A stretch of 64,000 nt of DNA from an alpha proteobacterium SCGC AAA536-G10 (GTDB taxonomy: Bacteria; Pseudomonadota; Alphaproteobacteria; Puniceispirillales; Marisalimonadaceae), in contig ARQU01000001.1 in NCBI GenBank assembly GCA_000384615.1, forward strand, positions 1 through 64,000, written 5' to 3'. A program made the position numbers and the translations under genes. Below, one piece after another: positions 36,439 through 46,444 of this stretch; position 1 is the first letter of the stretch, and the number at the start of each line of letters is the position of its first letter. The notes beneath the pieces were generated by a model. That model did no database searches and was not told the DNA's origin. It saw only the letters and a program-made list of their open reading frames with translations.

Positions 36439-36917
36439 TATGCAGTCTCCTTCATATCTTCAGCAACCTCAAGAACCGCTTTTACAATTTTATCATAACC
36501 AGTACATCTACATAAATTTCCAGCCAACCAAAATCTTACCTCAGTTTCAGTTGGTGATGGATTATGATCTAGCAGAGCTTTTGATGCCATCAGAAAACCA
36601 GGTGTACAAATACCGCATTGTAACGCTGCTTTTTCTAAAAATTTTTGTTGTAAGGCATGAAGCTTTCCACCTTCTGACATGCCTTCGATAGTCTCTAAAT
36701 TACTTCCCTCGGCCTCAGCGGCTAACATTAAGCATGAGCAGACAAGTTCACCATCTAAAATAATACTGCAAGATCCACAATCACCTGAGCCACAACTTTC
36801 TTTAGAACCTGTTAACTCTAATTGGTTTCTTAAAACATCTAGCATAGTGTCATGAGGTTCACATAGATACTCGACATTTTCATTATTAATTTTTGTTGAC
36901 ACTTGAATTTTAGCCAT
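36438..36917 (-). CDS. [2Fe-2S] subunit of the molybdenum hydroxylase
   Basis: This 159-residue iron-sulfur subunit relays electrons from Mo to FAD. An N-terminal plant-type ferredoxin domain has ESCGSGDCGSCSIIL and, later, ELVCSC. A C-terminal helical domain has the second cluster in LQCGICTPGF and NLCRCTGYDKI. All eight cluster cysteines are seen. Its stop overlaps the start of the large-subunit gene (ATGA-type contact) and it begins three bases after the FAD-subunit gene ends. Confidence 0.95.
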   Translation of the reverse strand: MAKIQVSTKINNENVEYLCEPHDTMLDVLRNQLELTGSKESCGSGDCGSCSIILDGELVCSCLMLAAEAEGSNLETIEGMSEGGKLHALQQKFLEKAALQCGICTPGFLMASKALLDHNPSPTETEVRFWLAGNLCRCTGYDKIVKAVLEVAEDMKETA

Positions 36918-36920
36918 AAG

Positions 36921-37790
36921 TTAATTTCCTTTAATTCTATTAATTGTAGTTAATGTTGCTCTTTTAAATAAAACACCAGCGACTTTAGTTCTGTAATCTA
37001 TAGTTCCTCTTTTGTCGTCAATAGGGTCGCATGAATCCATACAAATTTTTGAAACTTTATCTAAAATCTCAGAGTTAAGATCTGAACCAATCATTATTTT
37101 TGAAGCTTCTTTTATAAGGAGTGGCGTTGGAGCAACTGCGCCTAAAGAAACTCTAGCAGCAGTACAAACGTTATTTTCAAAAGTAATGTTAACTCCACAA
37201 CCTACAACAGCAATGTCCATTTCAGTTCTTGGTGTCATCCTCAAATAGGTATCAGAGGAGTGTATTTCACGTTTTGGAAATTTTAGGCTTACTAACATTT
37301 CTCCATTATTCAATACTGTTTTTCCAGGACCAATATGAAATTCTTCAATTGGTATCTCTCTTTTACCATTTGGTCCAGCTATTAAAGCCATACATCCAGC
37401 TGCAATCAATGCTGGAACGCTGTCACCTGCTGGAGATCCATTACAAATATTTCCACCTAACGAAGCTCTTCCTTGTATTTGTTCTGAACCAATTAGTCTA
37501 AAAGCTTCAAGAACACCTGGCCAAAGTTTAGAAAATTTCTTATTTCTATTTAAGTTAACACCTGACACAGAGGCACCTATCACAAATTCATTTTCTGATA
37601 TTTCTTCTATTGAATTTAGTTCAACTATTTTTTTTACATCAATAACTAAATTTGGTTTCCTAATCCCACTCTTAATTTGAACTAGTAAATCCGTACCTCC
37701 AGCTAAAAATCTAGCTGAACCATCTGCTTTTGAATGAGCGTTAACAGCTTCTTCAATTGTAGAGGCCGCTAAGTATTGAGTGTCTGACAT
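36921..37790 (-). CDS. FAD-binding subunit of the molybdenum hydroxylase
   Basis: This is the medium (CoxM/XdhB-like) subunit of 289 residues. The FAD-binding motifs ARFLAGGTDLLVQIKSG and SLGGNICNGSPAGDSVPAL are conserved, with a C-terminal CO-dehydrogenase flavoprotein domain from about residue 175 (TYLRMTPRTEMDIAVVG). It is first in the operon, with about 110 bases between it and a divergent EamA gene. Those bases must contain promoters for both sides; no clear operator was recognised. Confidence 0.94.
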   Translation of the reverse strand: MSDTQYLAASTIEEAVNAHSKADGSARFLAGGTDLLVQIKSGIRKPNLVIDVKKIVELNSIEEISENEFVIGASVSGVNLNRNKKFSKLWPGVLEAFRLIGSEQIQGRASLGGNICNGSPAGDSVPALIAAGCMALIAGPNGKREIPIEEFHIGPGKTVLNNGEMLVSLKFPKREIHSSDTYLRMTPRTEMDIAVVGCGVNITFENNVCTAARVSLGAVAPTPLLIKEASKIMIGSDLNSEILDKVSKICMDSCDPIDDKRGTIDYRTKVAGVLFKRATLTTINRIKGN

Positions 37791-37900
37791 TTTTACTCCC
37801 GATATTATAAATTTGAATATGTGACAAAAGACTTGTACTAATAAATAACAATTAAATACTTTTTATTCAATATTTAAGTTCCACTTATAAACAATTCTGC

Positions 37901-38794
37901 ATGAAAATATTCACTAACGCACATTTTTTATTAACCTTAACGTCCTTGTTTTGGGCTTTCAATACAATTGCAGGCAGGGCAGCAGTAGATGAAGTTTCAC
38001 CATTGCTTGTAGTAAGCGTCAGATGGTTTTTTGTATCAATTTTATTAACTTTTTTATGTAGAAAAGAGTTATTTGAAACTTGGAAAGTTTTAAAATATAG
38101 ACTCAAATGGTTAGTTATAATGGGCTTGTTTGGTTTTACTAGTTTCAACTCTTTTTATTATATTGCCGCACATGATACTATAGCTATAAATCTAGGATTA
38201 GTTCAAGGTACTATGCCAGCTTTCATAATCATTATATCTAGAATTTGGTTAAAAGAAAAAATAAATATACCCCAACTAATTGGTGTAATCATTACGTTTG
38301 TTGCTGTTTTGTTAGTTGTAAGTTCAGGAAATCTCTATGCACTTATGAAACTTCAATTAAACAAAGGAGATATAGTGATGATATTTGCTTGTACTTTATA
38401 TGCTGTTTATGCTGTAGGGCTTAGAAAAAAACCAAAAATTGGAGCTTTAGTTTTACTTACATTCTTTTCGTATGTAGCATTTATTGGATCTTTACCTGGA
38501 TTATTTTATGAAACTTTTACTAGTAATTTAGTTTTGCCAGGTATAAAAGGTGTAATTATTTTAAGCATTATAATTATTTTTCCATCTTTTTTAGCGCAAA
38601 TATTTTTTATGAAAGGAGTTGAAAAAATTGGACCAGCAAGATCAGGACTTTATACAAACCTAGTACCTGTATTTGCTTCTATTTTAGCTGTTCTTCTTCT
38701 TGGTGAATTATTCAAATTGTATCACTTAATTTCTTTAATTTTAATTTTCTTAGGAATTTATATGTTTGAAAAAAAGAGAGATCAGGTTAATTAA
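37901..38794 (+). CDS. EamA/DMT-family transporter
   Basis: This ten-helix, 297-residue transporter has two EamA repeats (LTLTSLFWAFNTIAGRAAVD at the start, ARSGLYTNLVPVFASILAVL in the second half). It is divergent from the molybdenum hydroxylase operon. Such flanking suggests shared control or substrate, but this is not demonstrable here. Confidence 0.88.
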   Translation: MKIFTNAHFLLTLTSLFWAFNTIAGRAAVDEVSPLLVVSVRWFFVSILLTFLCRKELFETWKVLKYRLKWLVIMGLFGFTSFNSFYYIAAHDTIAINLGLVQGTMPAFIIIISRIWLKEKINIPQLIGVIITFVAVLLVVSSGNLYALMKLQLNKGDIVMIFACTLYAVYAVGLRKKPKIGALVLLTFFSYVAFIGSLPGLFYETFTSNLVLPGIKGVIILSIIIIFPSFLAQIFFMKGVEKIGPARSGLYTNLVPVFASILAVLLLGELFKLYHLISLILIFLGIYMFEKKRDQVN

Positions 38795-38844
38795 GCATAT
38801 AGATTAAAAAACTTTTTAATAATTTTATTGGTTTGTTATAATTT

Positions 38845-39034
38845 ATGTTTTTAGATTTATCATACAGCTCTATTCAAGGTTTAGTTTTATTGGTTGCACT
38901 TATTTTTTCTGGCCGAGCTTTTAGAGAGAATTGGATAAAAAAAAGGTAAAAATTGGATTTACAAATCTTGGTTCTATGGATTAATTTCGTCTTTATCATT
39001 TTTAATATTAGTACTTATACCAATGAAAGGATAA
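38845..39034 (+). pseudogene. small two-helix membrane protein gene broken at an A8 tract
   Basis: From the ATG at 38845 a 34-codon frame encodes one hydrophobic helix (GLVLLVALIFSGRAF) and ends at a stop just after eight A bases (38937-38944). In the +1 frame the sequence goes on as KNWIYKSWFYG with a second helix (LISSLSFLILVLIPMKG) to a stop at 39034. Removing one A joins the parts into a 62-residue hairpin with a basic loop, which looks like a genuine small membrane protein. I do not recognise the family. It is convergent with nqrM. It could be a base-count error, slippage or a real pseudogene. Confidence 0.6.
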
Positions 39035-39038
39035 AAAA

Positions 39039-39245
39039 TTAATTATTTCTTTTGCAATTTAGTTGGTCAATAAGAGGATTATTAGGATCTATATCCTTAT
39101 TACATACTGAGCACTTATCTGATCCAGAAATTGCATTAAGACCACCACAACTGCCTTTAATGTTTTTACCCATTAACATTACACCAAGCGACATTAGTAT
39201 TATGATTATAGAGAGGAATATAAATGTTATAAAGAAAATTTCCAT
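39039..39245 (-). CDS. nqrM: Na+-NQR maturation protein NqrM
   Basis: NqrM (formerly DUF539) is needed for insertion of the iron centre between NqrD and NqrE. The 68-residue protein has one N-terminal transmembrane helix (FFITFIFLSIIIILMSLGV), the conserved IKGSCGGLNAI and a CSVC pair followed by one more Cys, the usual four-Cys pattern. It follows apbE on the same strand after 38 bases, and the nqr structural genes are just beyond. This matches NqrM by size, topology, cysteines and neighbourhood. Confidence 0.9.
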   Translation of the reverse strand: MEIFFITFIFLSIIIILMSLGVMLMGKNIKGSCGGLNAISGSDKCSVCNKDIDPNNPLIDQLNCKRNN

Positions 39246-39283
39246 ATAGCTTCAATACATTATTATTAGATTAAATTCAATTT

Positions 39284-40306
39284 TTACTTATTTAATTTTT
39301 TAAACTGGCTACTTTTAATTTTCAACAATTTATCTTCTACTTCATCCACAAACATAACAGCAATTTTTTCATTTTCTGCAACCTTTAATCCTACTTTACT
39401 TCCCATAGCAAGTAGTGCGGTTGCCCATCCGTCGGCACTCATTGCATTTTTATATACTACTGTAACTGACTTTGTTGAGTGTGTAATCGGCATCCCATTT
39501 TTAGGATTAATAATATGTGAATATTTTATTCCATTTTTTGAAAAGTTATTTTTATAATCACCTGAAGTAGCTACTCCTTTATTTGATACAGTAATAATCT
39601 CTTTGATCAACTTCTCATCTAATTTTGGATTTTCTATTCCAATTACCCAATCTGTATTATTTTTATTATGCCCTTTTACAAATATATCCCCTCCAATATC
39701 AATGATATAATTTTTTATATTTAGATCATCTAATGTTTTAGCAATAATATCTATTCCGTAACCTTTACCTATAGCTGATAAATTTAGTTTAATATCTTCA
39801 TTTTTTTTTAACAATTGATTTTTGGCATTAATATGTAGCAGTTTACTTTGATTAACTAAGGTTAGAGTGTCTTTTATTTTATCGTTACTTGGAACTCTCT
39901 CAATAGTGTTGTTTTCTGAATAACCAAACCCCCACAATTCTATCAATGGATCTAATGTTAAATCAAAATATCCATTACTTTTATCATTTATAATAATTGC
40001 CTCTTTGAAAACATTTATTAAATCATTAGAGATACTTATTGGTTCTGTAGTTCTATTGTTATTTAACTGGCTAATTTCTGAATTTTCATCCCAATTAGAT
40101 AAAATTTTATTAGCTTTAGACAAAGCATTTTTAATCTCTAATTGTAATTTTTCTTTCGTTATAGTTTTTGGAATGTCTACTAAACTTATTAAATAATAAG
40201 TACCCATAGTATTACCTTTAAGGTCAATATTATGACTTTTATTTTCAGCACATGATGATAATAAAAAATAAAAAATTATATAGATAAAAAAATTTAAGAA
40301 TGACAT
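39284..40306 (-). CDS. apbE: FAD:protein FMN transferase (lipoprotein)
   Basis: ApbE attaches FMN covalently to Thr residues of NqrB and NqrC. The 340-residue precursor has a lipoprotein signal peptide with lipobox LSSC at about residues 16-19, so it is anchored on the periplasmic side where the target threonines lie. Family motifs are NTMGTYYL, LNLSAIGKGYGID, YIIDIGGDIFVKG, HIINPKNGMP and MSADGWATALLAMG, with Mg-binding Asp/Thr residues. It is divergent from nqrA with 235 bases between them. Confidence 0.95.
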   Translation of the reverse strand: MSFLNFFIYIIFYFLLSSCAENKSHNIDLKGNTMGTYYLISLVDIPKTITKEKLQLEIKNALSKANKILSNWDENSEISQLNNNRTTEPISISNDLINVFKEAIIINDKSNGYFDLTLDPLIELWGFGYSENNTIERVPSNDKIKDTLTLVNQSKLLHINAKNQLLKKNEDIKLNLSAIGKGYGIDIIAKTLDDLNIKNYIIDIGGDIFVKGHNKNNTDWVIGIENPKLDEKLIKEIITVSNKGVATSGDYKNNFSKNGIKYSHIINPKNGMPITHSTKSVTVVYKNAMSADGWATALLAMGSKVGLKVAENEKIAVMFVDEVEDKLLKIKSSQFKKLNK

Positions 40307-40541
40307 TACGATTAATTATTATTTCATAAAATTATCATAAACTAATACATTATAAATTGAATAATTGTTAGTTCAAATTGTTCATTTTTAAAGCATATTA
40401 ATTTAATATTTAAAAATTAAAAAAAACTCAAAAAAATCTATATATAACCTTGTTTTTTTTTTAATATATTATATATAAATCTTATTTACTGTACTTATAC
40501 ATAATCCTCATTTTAAAAATTCAAAGGCTAAATAATTTTTA

Positions 40542-41885
40542 ATGAAAAAATTCAAATTAAAAAAAGGTTTAGACTTACCTATAATGGGAATTCCGAAGCA
40601 AGTTATTAATGATATTGAACATCCTAGATCAGTTGCTGTATTAGGGCCTGAATACAATGGTCTTAAACCTAAAATGCTTATCAATGTTGGTGACAGTGTT
40701 GTTAGAGGTACCCCACTTTTTTGTCATAAAGACCATCAAAAAATTTTGTACGTGTCTCCTTGTAAAGGAAAAGTATCAGAAATTAATAGAGGCGAAAAAA
40801 GAGTTCTTTTAAGCGTTGTAATAGAAGTTGAGGATTTTGAGCATAAAGGAATAGCAATAACAAAATTACATACAAAGATTAAAAATAAGTCTGAATTTAT
40901 TAAAAATTGCTTGTTTGATAGTGGTTTATGGACTTCATTCCTAACAAGGCCTTATTCAAAGGTTCCAGCAAGTGATGCAAAACCTTCTTCAATTTTTGTT
41001 ACGGCTATGGATACTGAGCCGTTATGCCCAGACGCAGAATTAATTATTAGTAATGATTTAAAAGCTTTTAATGAAGGCGTCAAAAAGATTTCTTCCCTCA
41101 CAGATGGTAAGGTTTTCATTTGTAAAAAAGAAAATAGCAGTATTAAACTTAGTGAATTTGAAACATTCGAATTTGCAGGTCCACACCCCGCTGGTTTGCC
41201 AGGAACGCACATGCACTTTCTTGATCCTCCAAACTCTGACAAAACTGTATGGTCAATTGGCTATCAAGATGTTATAGCAATAGGTAAGTTATTTTCAACA
41301 GGCTTCATCGATATAGATCGAATTGTCTCAATTGCTGGGCCTCTTGCTAACAACCCAAGATTAGTTAAAACAGTTTTAGGCGCATCTTTAGACGACATAC
41401 TTGAGGGTGAATACCCAAAAACTGAAAATTGCAGAGTAATATCTGGTTCTATCCTGTCTGGATTTCATGCTATTGATGACTTAGCTTTTTTGGGAAAATA
41501 TTCTCGTCAAATAACAATTATAAAAGAAGACAAAGAAAAACATTTTTTTGGTTGGATTAAGCCACAACCTAGCAAATTTTCAGTAATGCCAGTTTTACTA
41601 TCAGCGTTTAGTTTTTTTAAGTTATTTAATTTAACATCAAATCTAAATGGAGGTAGAAGAGCAATGGTGCCGACAGGTGTCTTTGAAACATTAATGCCAC
41701 AAGATATATTACCTACCCAGTTATTAAGATCATTGTTGGTTATGGATACAGACGTTGCTCAGTCTTTAGGTGCATTAGAATTAGACGAAGAAGATGTAGC
41801 TTTATGTACTTTTGCTTGTCCTGCAAAATATGAATATGGTGTAGCTTTGAGAGAAAGTCTTCAAAAAATTGAGAAAGAAGGTTAA
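40542..41885 (+). CDS. nqrA: Na+-translocating NADH:quinone reductase subunit A
   Basis: NqrA is the cytoplasmic subunit that contributes to the quinone site of the Na+ pump. The 447-residue protein has the family opening FKLKKGLDLPIMG, the FAGPHPAGLPGTH motif and VIAIGKLFSTG. It is first of six tightly packed nqr genes (3-base gap to nqrB), so the 235-base AT-rich region upstream should hold the operon promoter. Confidence 0.97.
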   Translation: MKKFKLKKGLDLPIMGIPKQVINDIEHPRSVAVLGPEYNGLKPKMLINVGDSVVRGTPLFCHKDHQKILYVSPCKGKVSEINRGEKRVLLSVVIEVEDFEHKGIAITKLHTKIKNKSEFIKNCLFDSGLWTSFLTRPYSKVPASDAKPSSIFVTAMDTEPLCPDAELIISNDLKAFNEGVKKISSLTDGKVFICKKENSSIKLSEFETFEFAGPHPAGLPGTHMHFLDPPNSDKTVWSIGYQDVIAIGKLFSTGFIDIDRIVSIAGPLANNPRLVKTVLGASLDDILEGEYPKTENCRVISGSILSGFHAIDDLAFLGKYSRQITIIKEDKEKHFFGWIKPQPSKFSVMPVLLSAFSFFKLFNLTSNLNGGRRAMVPTGVFETLMPQDILPTQLLRSLLVMDTDVAQSLGALELDEEDVALCTFACPAKYEYGVALRESLQKIEKEG

Positions 41886-41888
41886 TTA

Positions 41889-43097
41889 ATGTCATTACGT
41901 AGTTATTTCAATTCTATTGAACCACATTTTGGAAGAGGTGGAAAATATGAAAAATATTATCCGATCTTTGAAATGGTTGAAACAATATTTTTTACAAGTA
42001 ATACTGTAACAAAGGTGGCGCCTCACGCAAGAAGTTTTGTTGATATGAAAAGAGTAATGACTTACGTCGTTATATCTACCATACCTTGCATATTGTGGGC
42101 TCTATATAATACTGGTTTTCAAACCAACACAGCTTTAGCTATAGTTGGTTCAAGTGGTGAAATAGGTTGGAGAATTGCTCTTTTAAAATTAACAGGAATT
42201 GGACTTGATCCACAAAGTCTATTATCAAACATTTCTCATGGCTTATTATATTTTCTTCCTATTTACCTAACGACTCTAATTGCAGGTGGTATATGTGAAG
42301 TCACGTTTGCTACAATAAGAGGACATGAGGTTAATGAAGGTTTTTTAGTTTCTTCTATGCTTTTCGCGCTAACTTTACCTGCATCTACTCCTTTATGGCA
42401 AGTTGCTCTCGGCATCGCGTTTGGAGTAGTTGTTGGAAAAGAGGTATTTGGAGGGACCGGTAAAAATTTCCTTAATCCTGCCCTTACTGGTCGTGCTTTT
42501 TTATATTTTGCTTATCCAGCGTACATGTCAGGTGACTCAATATGGACACCAGTAGACGGTTACTCATCTGCTACATCCTTAGGTATATCCGCTTCTGAAG
42601 GTTATGAAAGTCTTAGTAATTATGGAATAACATGGCTGGACGCATTTTTAGGTAACATTCAAGGATCATTAGGTGAAACTTCAACGCTGGCCATAGGTAT
42701 GGGGTTAGTGTTTCTTTTGATGACAAAAATAGCTAACTATAGAATGATAGTTGGATGTTTATTAGGTATGATAGTTTTTTCTTCTTTTTTAAATTGGGTT
42801 GGTTCTGATACTAACCCTATGTTTAGTATGCCTTGGTATTGGCATTTAGTGATTGGTAGTTACGCTTTTGGTTTAGTATTTATGGTTACAGAGCCAGTTT
42901 CTGCTAGCCATACTAATATGGGTCGTTACATTTATGGGGCTTTAATTGGTTTCATGGTTGTGATGATAAGAGTTTTAAACCCAGCATTTCCAGAGGGAAT
43001 GATGTTAGCAATTTTATTTGGAAATATTTTTGCTCCATTGATAGATCATTTTGTAGTAATGGCGAACATTAAAAGAAGGGCTAAATTTAGTGTCTGA
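41889..43097 (+). CDS. nqrB: Na+-NQR subunit B
   Basis: NqrB is the main membrane subunit, carrying covalent FMN, riboflavin and the Na+ path. The 402-residue protein has about ten helices. The FMN acceptor is Thr 229 in GYSSATSLG, matching the S/D-G-A-T flavinylation motif served by ApbE. Other conserved segments are FGGTGKNFLNPALTGRAF and MVTEPVSASHTNMGRYIYG. Its end overlaps nqrC by eight bases. Confidence 0.97.
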   Translation: MSLRSYFNSIEPHFGRGGKYEKYYPIFEMVETIFFTSNTVTKVAPHARSFVDMKRVMTYVVISTIPCILWALYNTGFQTNTALAIVGSSGEIGWRIALLKLTGIGLDPQSLLSNISHGLLYFLPIYLTTLIAGGICEVTFATIRGHEVNEGFLVSSMLFALTLPASTPLWQVALGIAFGVVVGKEVFGGTGKNFLNPALTGRAFLYFAYPAYMSGDSIWTPVDGYSSATSLGISASEGYESLSNYGITWLDAFLGNIQGSLGETSTLAIGMGLVFLLMTKIANYRMIVGCLLGMIVFSSFLNWVGSDTNPMFSMPWYWHLVIGSYAFGLVFMVTEPVSASHTNMGRYIYGALIGFMVVMIRVLNPAFPEGMMLAILFGNIFAPLIDHFVVMANIKRRAKFSV

Positions 43098-43881
43098 TTC
43101 AAATAATATATTTACAAAATTTAAAAATATGCCTGTCGATGGTATTGTTAAAACAGTTATAGTTGCAACTGCTTTATGTTTTGTTTGTTCTATGGTTGTT
43201 TCTTTTGCTGCTGTAAACCTTAAGTCTATACAAGAAGTTAATAAAGCAATTGATAAGCAAAAAAATATTTTACAAGTTGCAGGGGTTTATCATGAGGGTA
43301 TTGACGTAAATAAAACATTTTCTTCATTCCAACCATTGGTAGTTGACCTTAATAGTGGAAAGTTTACTGATAAATTTGACGCATCCATTTTTGATGATAA
43401 AAAAGCAGCTCAGGATCCGTTGCTCAGTATATCTCTAGAAAATGATCCTGCATCTATAGGTAGAAGAACTAATTATGCTACAATTTATCTTTTAAAAAAA
43501 GATGATGGATCTTTAGATAAAATTATTCTACCTATCCATGGATATGGTTTATGGTCTACATTATATGGCTTTATTGCATTAGAGAACAATCTAAATGATA
43601 TTTTTGGTCTTCAATTTTATCAACATGCTGAAACACCTGGTTTAGGTGCTGAAGTTGATAATCCTAAATGGAAAGCTCAGTGGAAAGGTAAAAAGTTAAA
43701 TAATGAAAATGGCGAATTAATGATACAAGTTGCTAAGACTCAAAAATATAAGGAACATCATATTGATGCATTAGCAGGTGCTACACTTACTTCTAATGGC
43801 GTAGATAATCTAGTGAAGTTTTGGATGGGTAAAGATGGCTTTAAAAAATTTCTTAATAATTTAAAAAATGGAGCGGCTTAA
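43090..43881 (+). CDS. nqrC: Na+-NQR subunit C
   Basis: NqrC has one N-terminal transmembrane helix ([20 protein letters not shown]) and a periplasmic FMN-binding domain. The covalent FMN Thr is residue 232 in [12 protein letters not shown]. Further family signatures are [14 protein letters not shown] and [11 protein letters not shown]. The GTG start overlaps the nqrB stop region, giving coupled translation. The next gene starts at the TAATG of its stop. Confidence 0.97.
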   Translation: MSDSNNIFTKFKNMPVDGIVKTVIVATALCFVCSMVVSFAAVNLKSIQEVNKAIDKQKNILQVAGVYHEGIDVNKTFSSFQPLVVDLNSGKFTDKFDASIFDDKKAAQDPLLSISLENDPASIGRRTNYATIYLLKKDDGSLDKIILPIHGYGLWSTLYGFIALENNLNDIFGLQFYQHAETPGLGAEVDNPKWKAQWKGKKLNNENGELMIQVAKTQKYKEHHIDALAGATLTSNGVDNLVKFWMGKDGFKKFLNNLKNGAA

Positions 43882-44534
43882 TGTCTCAGACTAGGAAACA
43901 ATTACTAGTTGATCCTTTAGTAGATAATAACCCTATAACTCTTCAGGTTTTGGGTATTTGCTCAGCTTTAGCAGTTACCTCTTCTTTAAATGTAGCTTTT
44001 GTTATGTCTTTAGCAGTAATTGCTGTTACGGGATTTTCGTCTTTATTTATCTCCTTTCTTAGAAATTATATTCCAAACTCCATAAGAATAATTGTCCAGA
44101 TGGTTATAATAGCTTCTCTTGTTATCCTCGTTGATCAAATAATAAAAGCTTATGCTTATGAAATATCAAAAACTTTATCCGTGTTTGTTGGATTAATAAT
44201 AACAAACTGTATTGTTATGGGAAGAGCAGAAGCTTTTGCAATGAAAAACACTCCTTTCAATTCTTTTGTTGATGGGATAGGAAATGGATTAGGCTATAGT
44301 TTGCTATTAATGTGCGTAGGGGTAGTACGAGAACTTTTTGGATCAGGTACTTTATTTGGAATAACCATTTTAGACCCAGTAAATAATGGTGGATGGTATG
44401 TTCCAAATGGTTTATTATTATTGCCTCCATCTGCTTTTTTTATAATTGGTTTTTTAATTTGGGGTGTGCGTTCCTGGAAGAAATCGCAAATAGAAGCTCG
44501 TGAGTATAAAATACAGTCATTAGAGGTTCATTAA
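43881..44534 (+). CDS. nqrD: Na+-NQR subunit D
   Basis: NqrD is a six-helix membrane protein that, with NqrE, forms the pore holding an iron centre. The two iron-ligand cysteines are present, in [10 protein letters not shown] and [13 protein letters not shown], and the two inverted half-helices of the family are recognisable. The 217-residue length is normal. Start and stop codons overlap nqrC and nqrE by one base each. Confidence 0.97.
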   Translation: MSQTRKQLLVDPLVDNNPITLQVLGICSALAVTSSLNVAFVMSLAVIAVTGFSSLFISFLRNYIPNSIRIIVQMVIIASLVILVDQIIKAYAYEISKTLSVFVGLIITNCIVMGRAEAFAMKNTPFNSFVDGIGNGLGYSLLLMCVGVVRELFGSGTLFGITILDPVNNGGWYVPNGLLLLPPSAFFIIGFLIWGVRSWKKSQIEAREYKIQSLEVH

Positions 44535-45142
44535 TGGAAGCCCTGATTTCATTAGCTGTTAAAGCAATATTTGTTGAAAATCTTGCACTTTCATTCTTTC
44601 TAGGTATGTGTACATTTATTGCTGTATCTAAAAAAATTTCTACAGCTATTGGTCTAGGCATTTCAGTAATGATAGTTCAATCCATAACTGTTCCTGCTAA
44701 TAATATTATATTATCGTATTTGCTTAAGCCTGGAGCACTTGCGTGGGCAGGTTTCCCTGATGTTGATTTGACATTTTTAGGATTGATATCCTATATTGGT
44801 GTTATTGCAGCATTAGTTCAAATTTTAGAAATGATATTAGACAAGTATTTTCCACCTTTATACAACGCATTAGGTATCTTTCTACCATTAATAACAGTTA
44901 ATTGCGCAATTTTAGGTGGTTCATTATTTATGGTTGAAAGAGACTATAATTTTTCTGAATCCATAACCTATGGAATAGCTTCTGGTTTTGGTTGGGCTTT
45001 GGCTATAGCTACAATGGCTGGCGTAAGAGAAAAGTTAAAATATAGTGATATTCCTGATGGTTTACAAGGTTTAGGTATCACATTCATTACTGCTGGATTA
45101 ATGGCTATGGCTTTTATGTGTTTTTCTGGTGTTAAACTTTAA
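44534..45142 (+). CDS. nqrE: Na+-NQR subunit E
   Basis: NqrE is the inverted partner of NqrD in the membrane. The 202-residue protein keeps the two conserved cysteines, in [13 protein letters not shown] and [14 protein letters not shown], which together with those of NqrD bind the intramembrane iron centre. [19 protein letters not shown] is another family signature. It is one base overlapped with nqrD and 12 bases before nqrF. Confidence 0.97.
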   Translation: MEALISLAVKAIFVENLALSFFLGMCTFIAVSKKISTAIGLGISVMIVQSITVPANNIILSYLLKPGALAWAGFPDVDLTFLGLISYIGVIAALVQILEMILDKYFPPLYNALGIFLPLITVNCAILGGSLFMVERDYNFSESITYGIASGFGWALAIATMAGVREKLKYSDIPDGLQGLGITFITAGLMAMAFMCFSGVKL

Positions 45143-45154
45143 GGATTAAAATAA

Positions 45155-46375
45155 ATGGACACTTTTATTCTCGGTATAACTCTTTTTACAATGATCGTAC
45201 TGTCTTTGGTTTCAATAATTGTTATTGCTCGGAGTAAATTAGTTTCTTCTGGCGATGTTAACATTACTATTAATGGTGAAAAGACAGTCACAGTCCCTGC
45301 AGGTGGTAAATTATTACAAACATTAGCTGCTGAAAAACTTTTTGTACCCTCAGCATGTGGTGGTGGAGGTACTTGTGCCCAATGCAGAGTTAAAGTTCAT
45401 GCTGGTGGTGGATCAATACTCCCAACTGAACAAGGGCACATTAATAAAAGAGAAGCTTCTTGTGGTGATAGATTATCTTGTCAAGTTGCAGTCAAACAAG
45501 ATATGCAAATCGAAGTTCCAGAAGAAGTTTTCGGTGTAAGAAAATGGAGATGTAAAGTTCGAAGTAATAATAACGTTGCCACATTTATAAAAGAACTAAT
45601 ATTAGAATTACCAGAAGGTGAAGATGTAAATTTTCGAGCTGGTGGCTATATACAAATAGAAGCTCCAAAATATTCTTTGTCTTATAAAGACTTTGATGTC
45701 GATAAAGAATATCATGAAGATTGGGACAGATTTAAAATATGGGATTTCAATGCCGAAAGTAATGAACCTATTGAAAGAGCTTATTCAATGGCTAATTGTC
45801 CTGCCGAAAAAGGTATAGTAATGTTAAATGTAAGAATAGCGTCACCTCCACCAGGATCATCAGATATTCCTGCAGGTAAAATGTCCTCTTACATTTTTAA
45901 CTTAAAAGCAGGTGATGAAGTCGTAATATCAGGTCCTTTTGGTGAATTTTATGCCAGAGAAACTGATAAAGAAATGGTTTTTATTGGAGGTGGAGCTGGT
46001 ATGGCTCCAATGAGAAGTCATCTTTTTGATCAATTTAATAGAATAAAGACAAACCGCAAAGTTACATTTTGGTATGGTGCAAGATCAAAGAAAGAAATGT
46101 TTTACGTAGAAGACTTTGATAAATTAGATAAAGATAACTCTAATTTTAGTTGGCATGTTGCTCTTTCAGATGCAATGCCAGAAGATAAATGGGAAGGTCA
46201 TACTGGGTTTATACATAACGTATTGTATGAACAATATTTAAAAGATCATCCAGCTCCTGAGGACTGTGAGTTTTATATGTGTGGTCCTCCAATGATGAAT
46301 CAATCAGTTATAAACATGCTTCTTGACTTAGGTGTTGATAGAGAAGATATTATGCTAGATGATTTTGGCGGATAA
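45155..46375 (+). CDS. nqrF: Na+-NQR subunit F (NADH dehydrogenase)
   Basis: NqrF accepts electrons from NADH. The order is one N-terminal helix (1-26), a [2Fe-2S] ferredoxin domain with Cys 68, 74, 77 and 109 ([12 protein letters not shown] and RLSCQV), an FAD domain with [13 protein letters not shown], and an NADH domain with [14 protein letters not shown] and [11 protein letters not shown]. The product is 406 residues, the usual size. It ends the nqrA-F operon; no clear terminator follows in the 69 bases before the NuoL-like gene. Confidence 0.97.
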   Translation: MDTFILGITLFTMIVLSLVSIIVIARSKLVSSGDVNITINGEKTVTVPAGGKLLQTLAAEKLFVPSACGGGGTCAQCRVKVHAGGGSILPTEQGHINKREASCGDRLSCQVAVKQDMQIEVPEEVFGVRKWRCKVRSNNNVATFIKELILELPEGEDVNFRAGGYIQIEAPKYSLSYKDFDVDKEYHEDWDRFKIWDFNAESNEPIERAYSMANCPAEKGIVMLNVRIASPPPGSSDIPAGKMSSYIFNLKAGDEVVISGPFGEFYARETDKEMVFIGGGAGMAPMRSHLFDQFNRIKTNRKVTFWYGARSKKEMFYVEDFDKLDKDNSNFSWHVALSDAMPEDKWEGHTGFIHNVLYEQYLKDHPAPEDCEFYMCGPPMMNQSVINMLLDLGVDREDIMLDDFGG

Positions 46376-46444
46376 TTGTACAATAAAAGTTTATGTAATA
46401 AAAAATTATTAAAGTGTTTTGATTTCAAATGTTAATGTCATGAA

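Noticed and set aside
34201-37790. Aerobic carbon monoxide dehydrogenase (coxMSL).
   Set aside because: The active-site loop is AYRAPGAP, not AYxCSFR, and no coxD/E/F/G-type accessory genes are present, so only the broader molybdenum hydroxylase family is called.
40307-40541. Riboswitch or strong promoter in front of nqrA.
   Set aside because: The 235 bases are very AT-rich with A and T runs, but I see no conserved riboswitch core or convincing -35/-10 pair.
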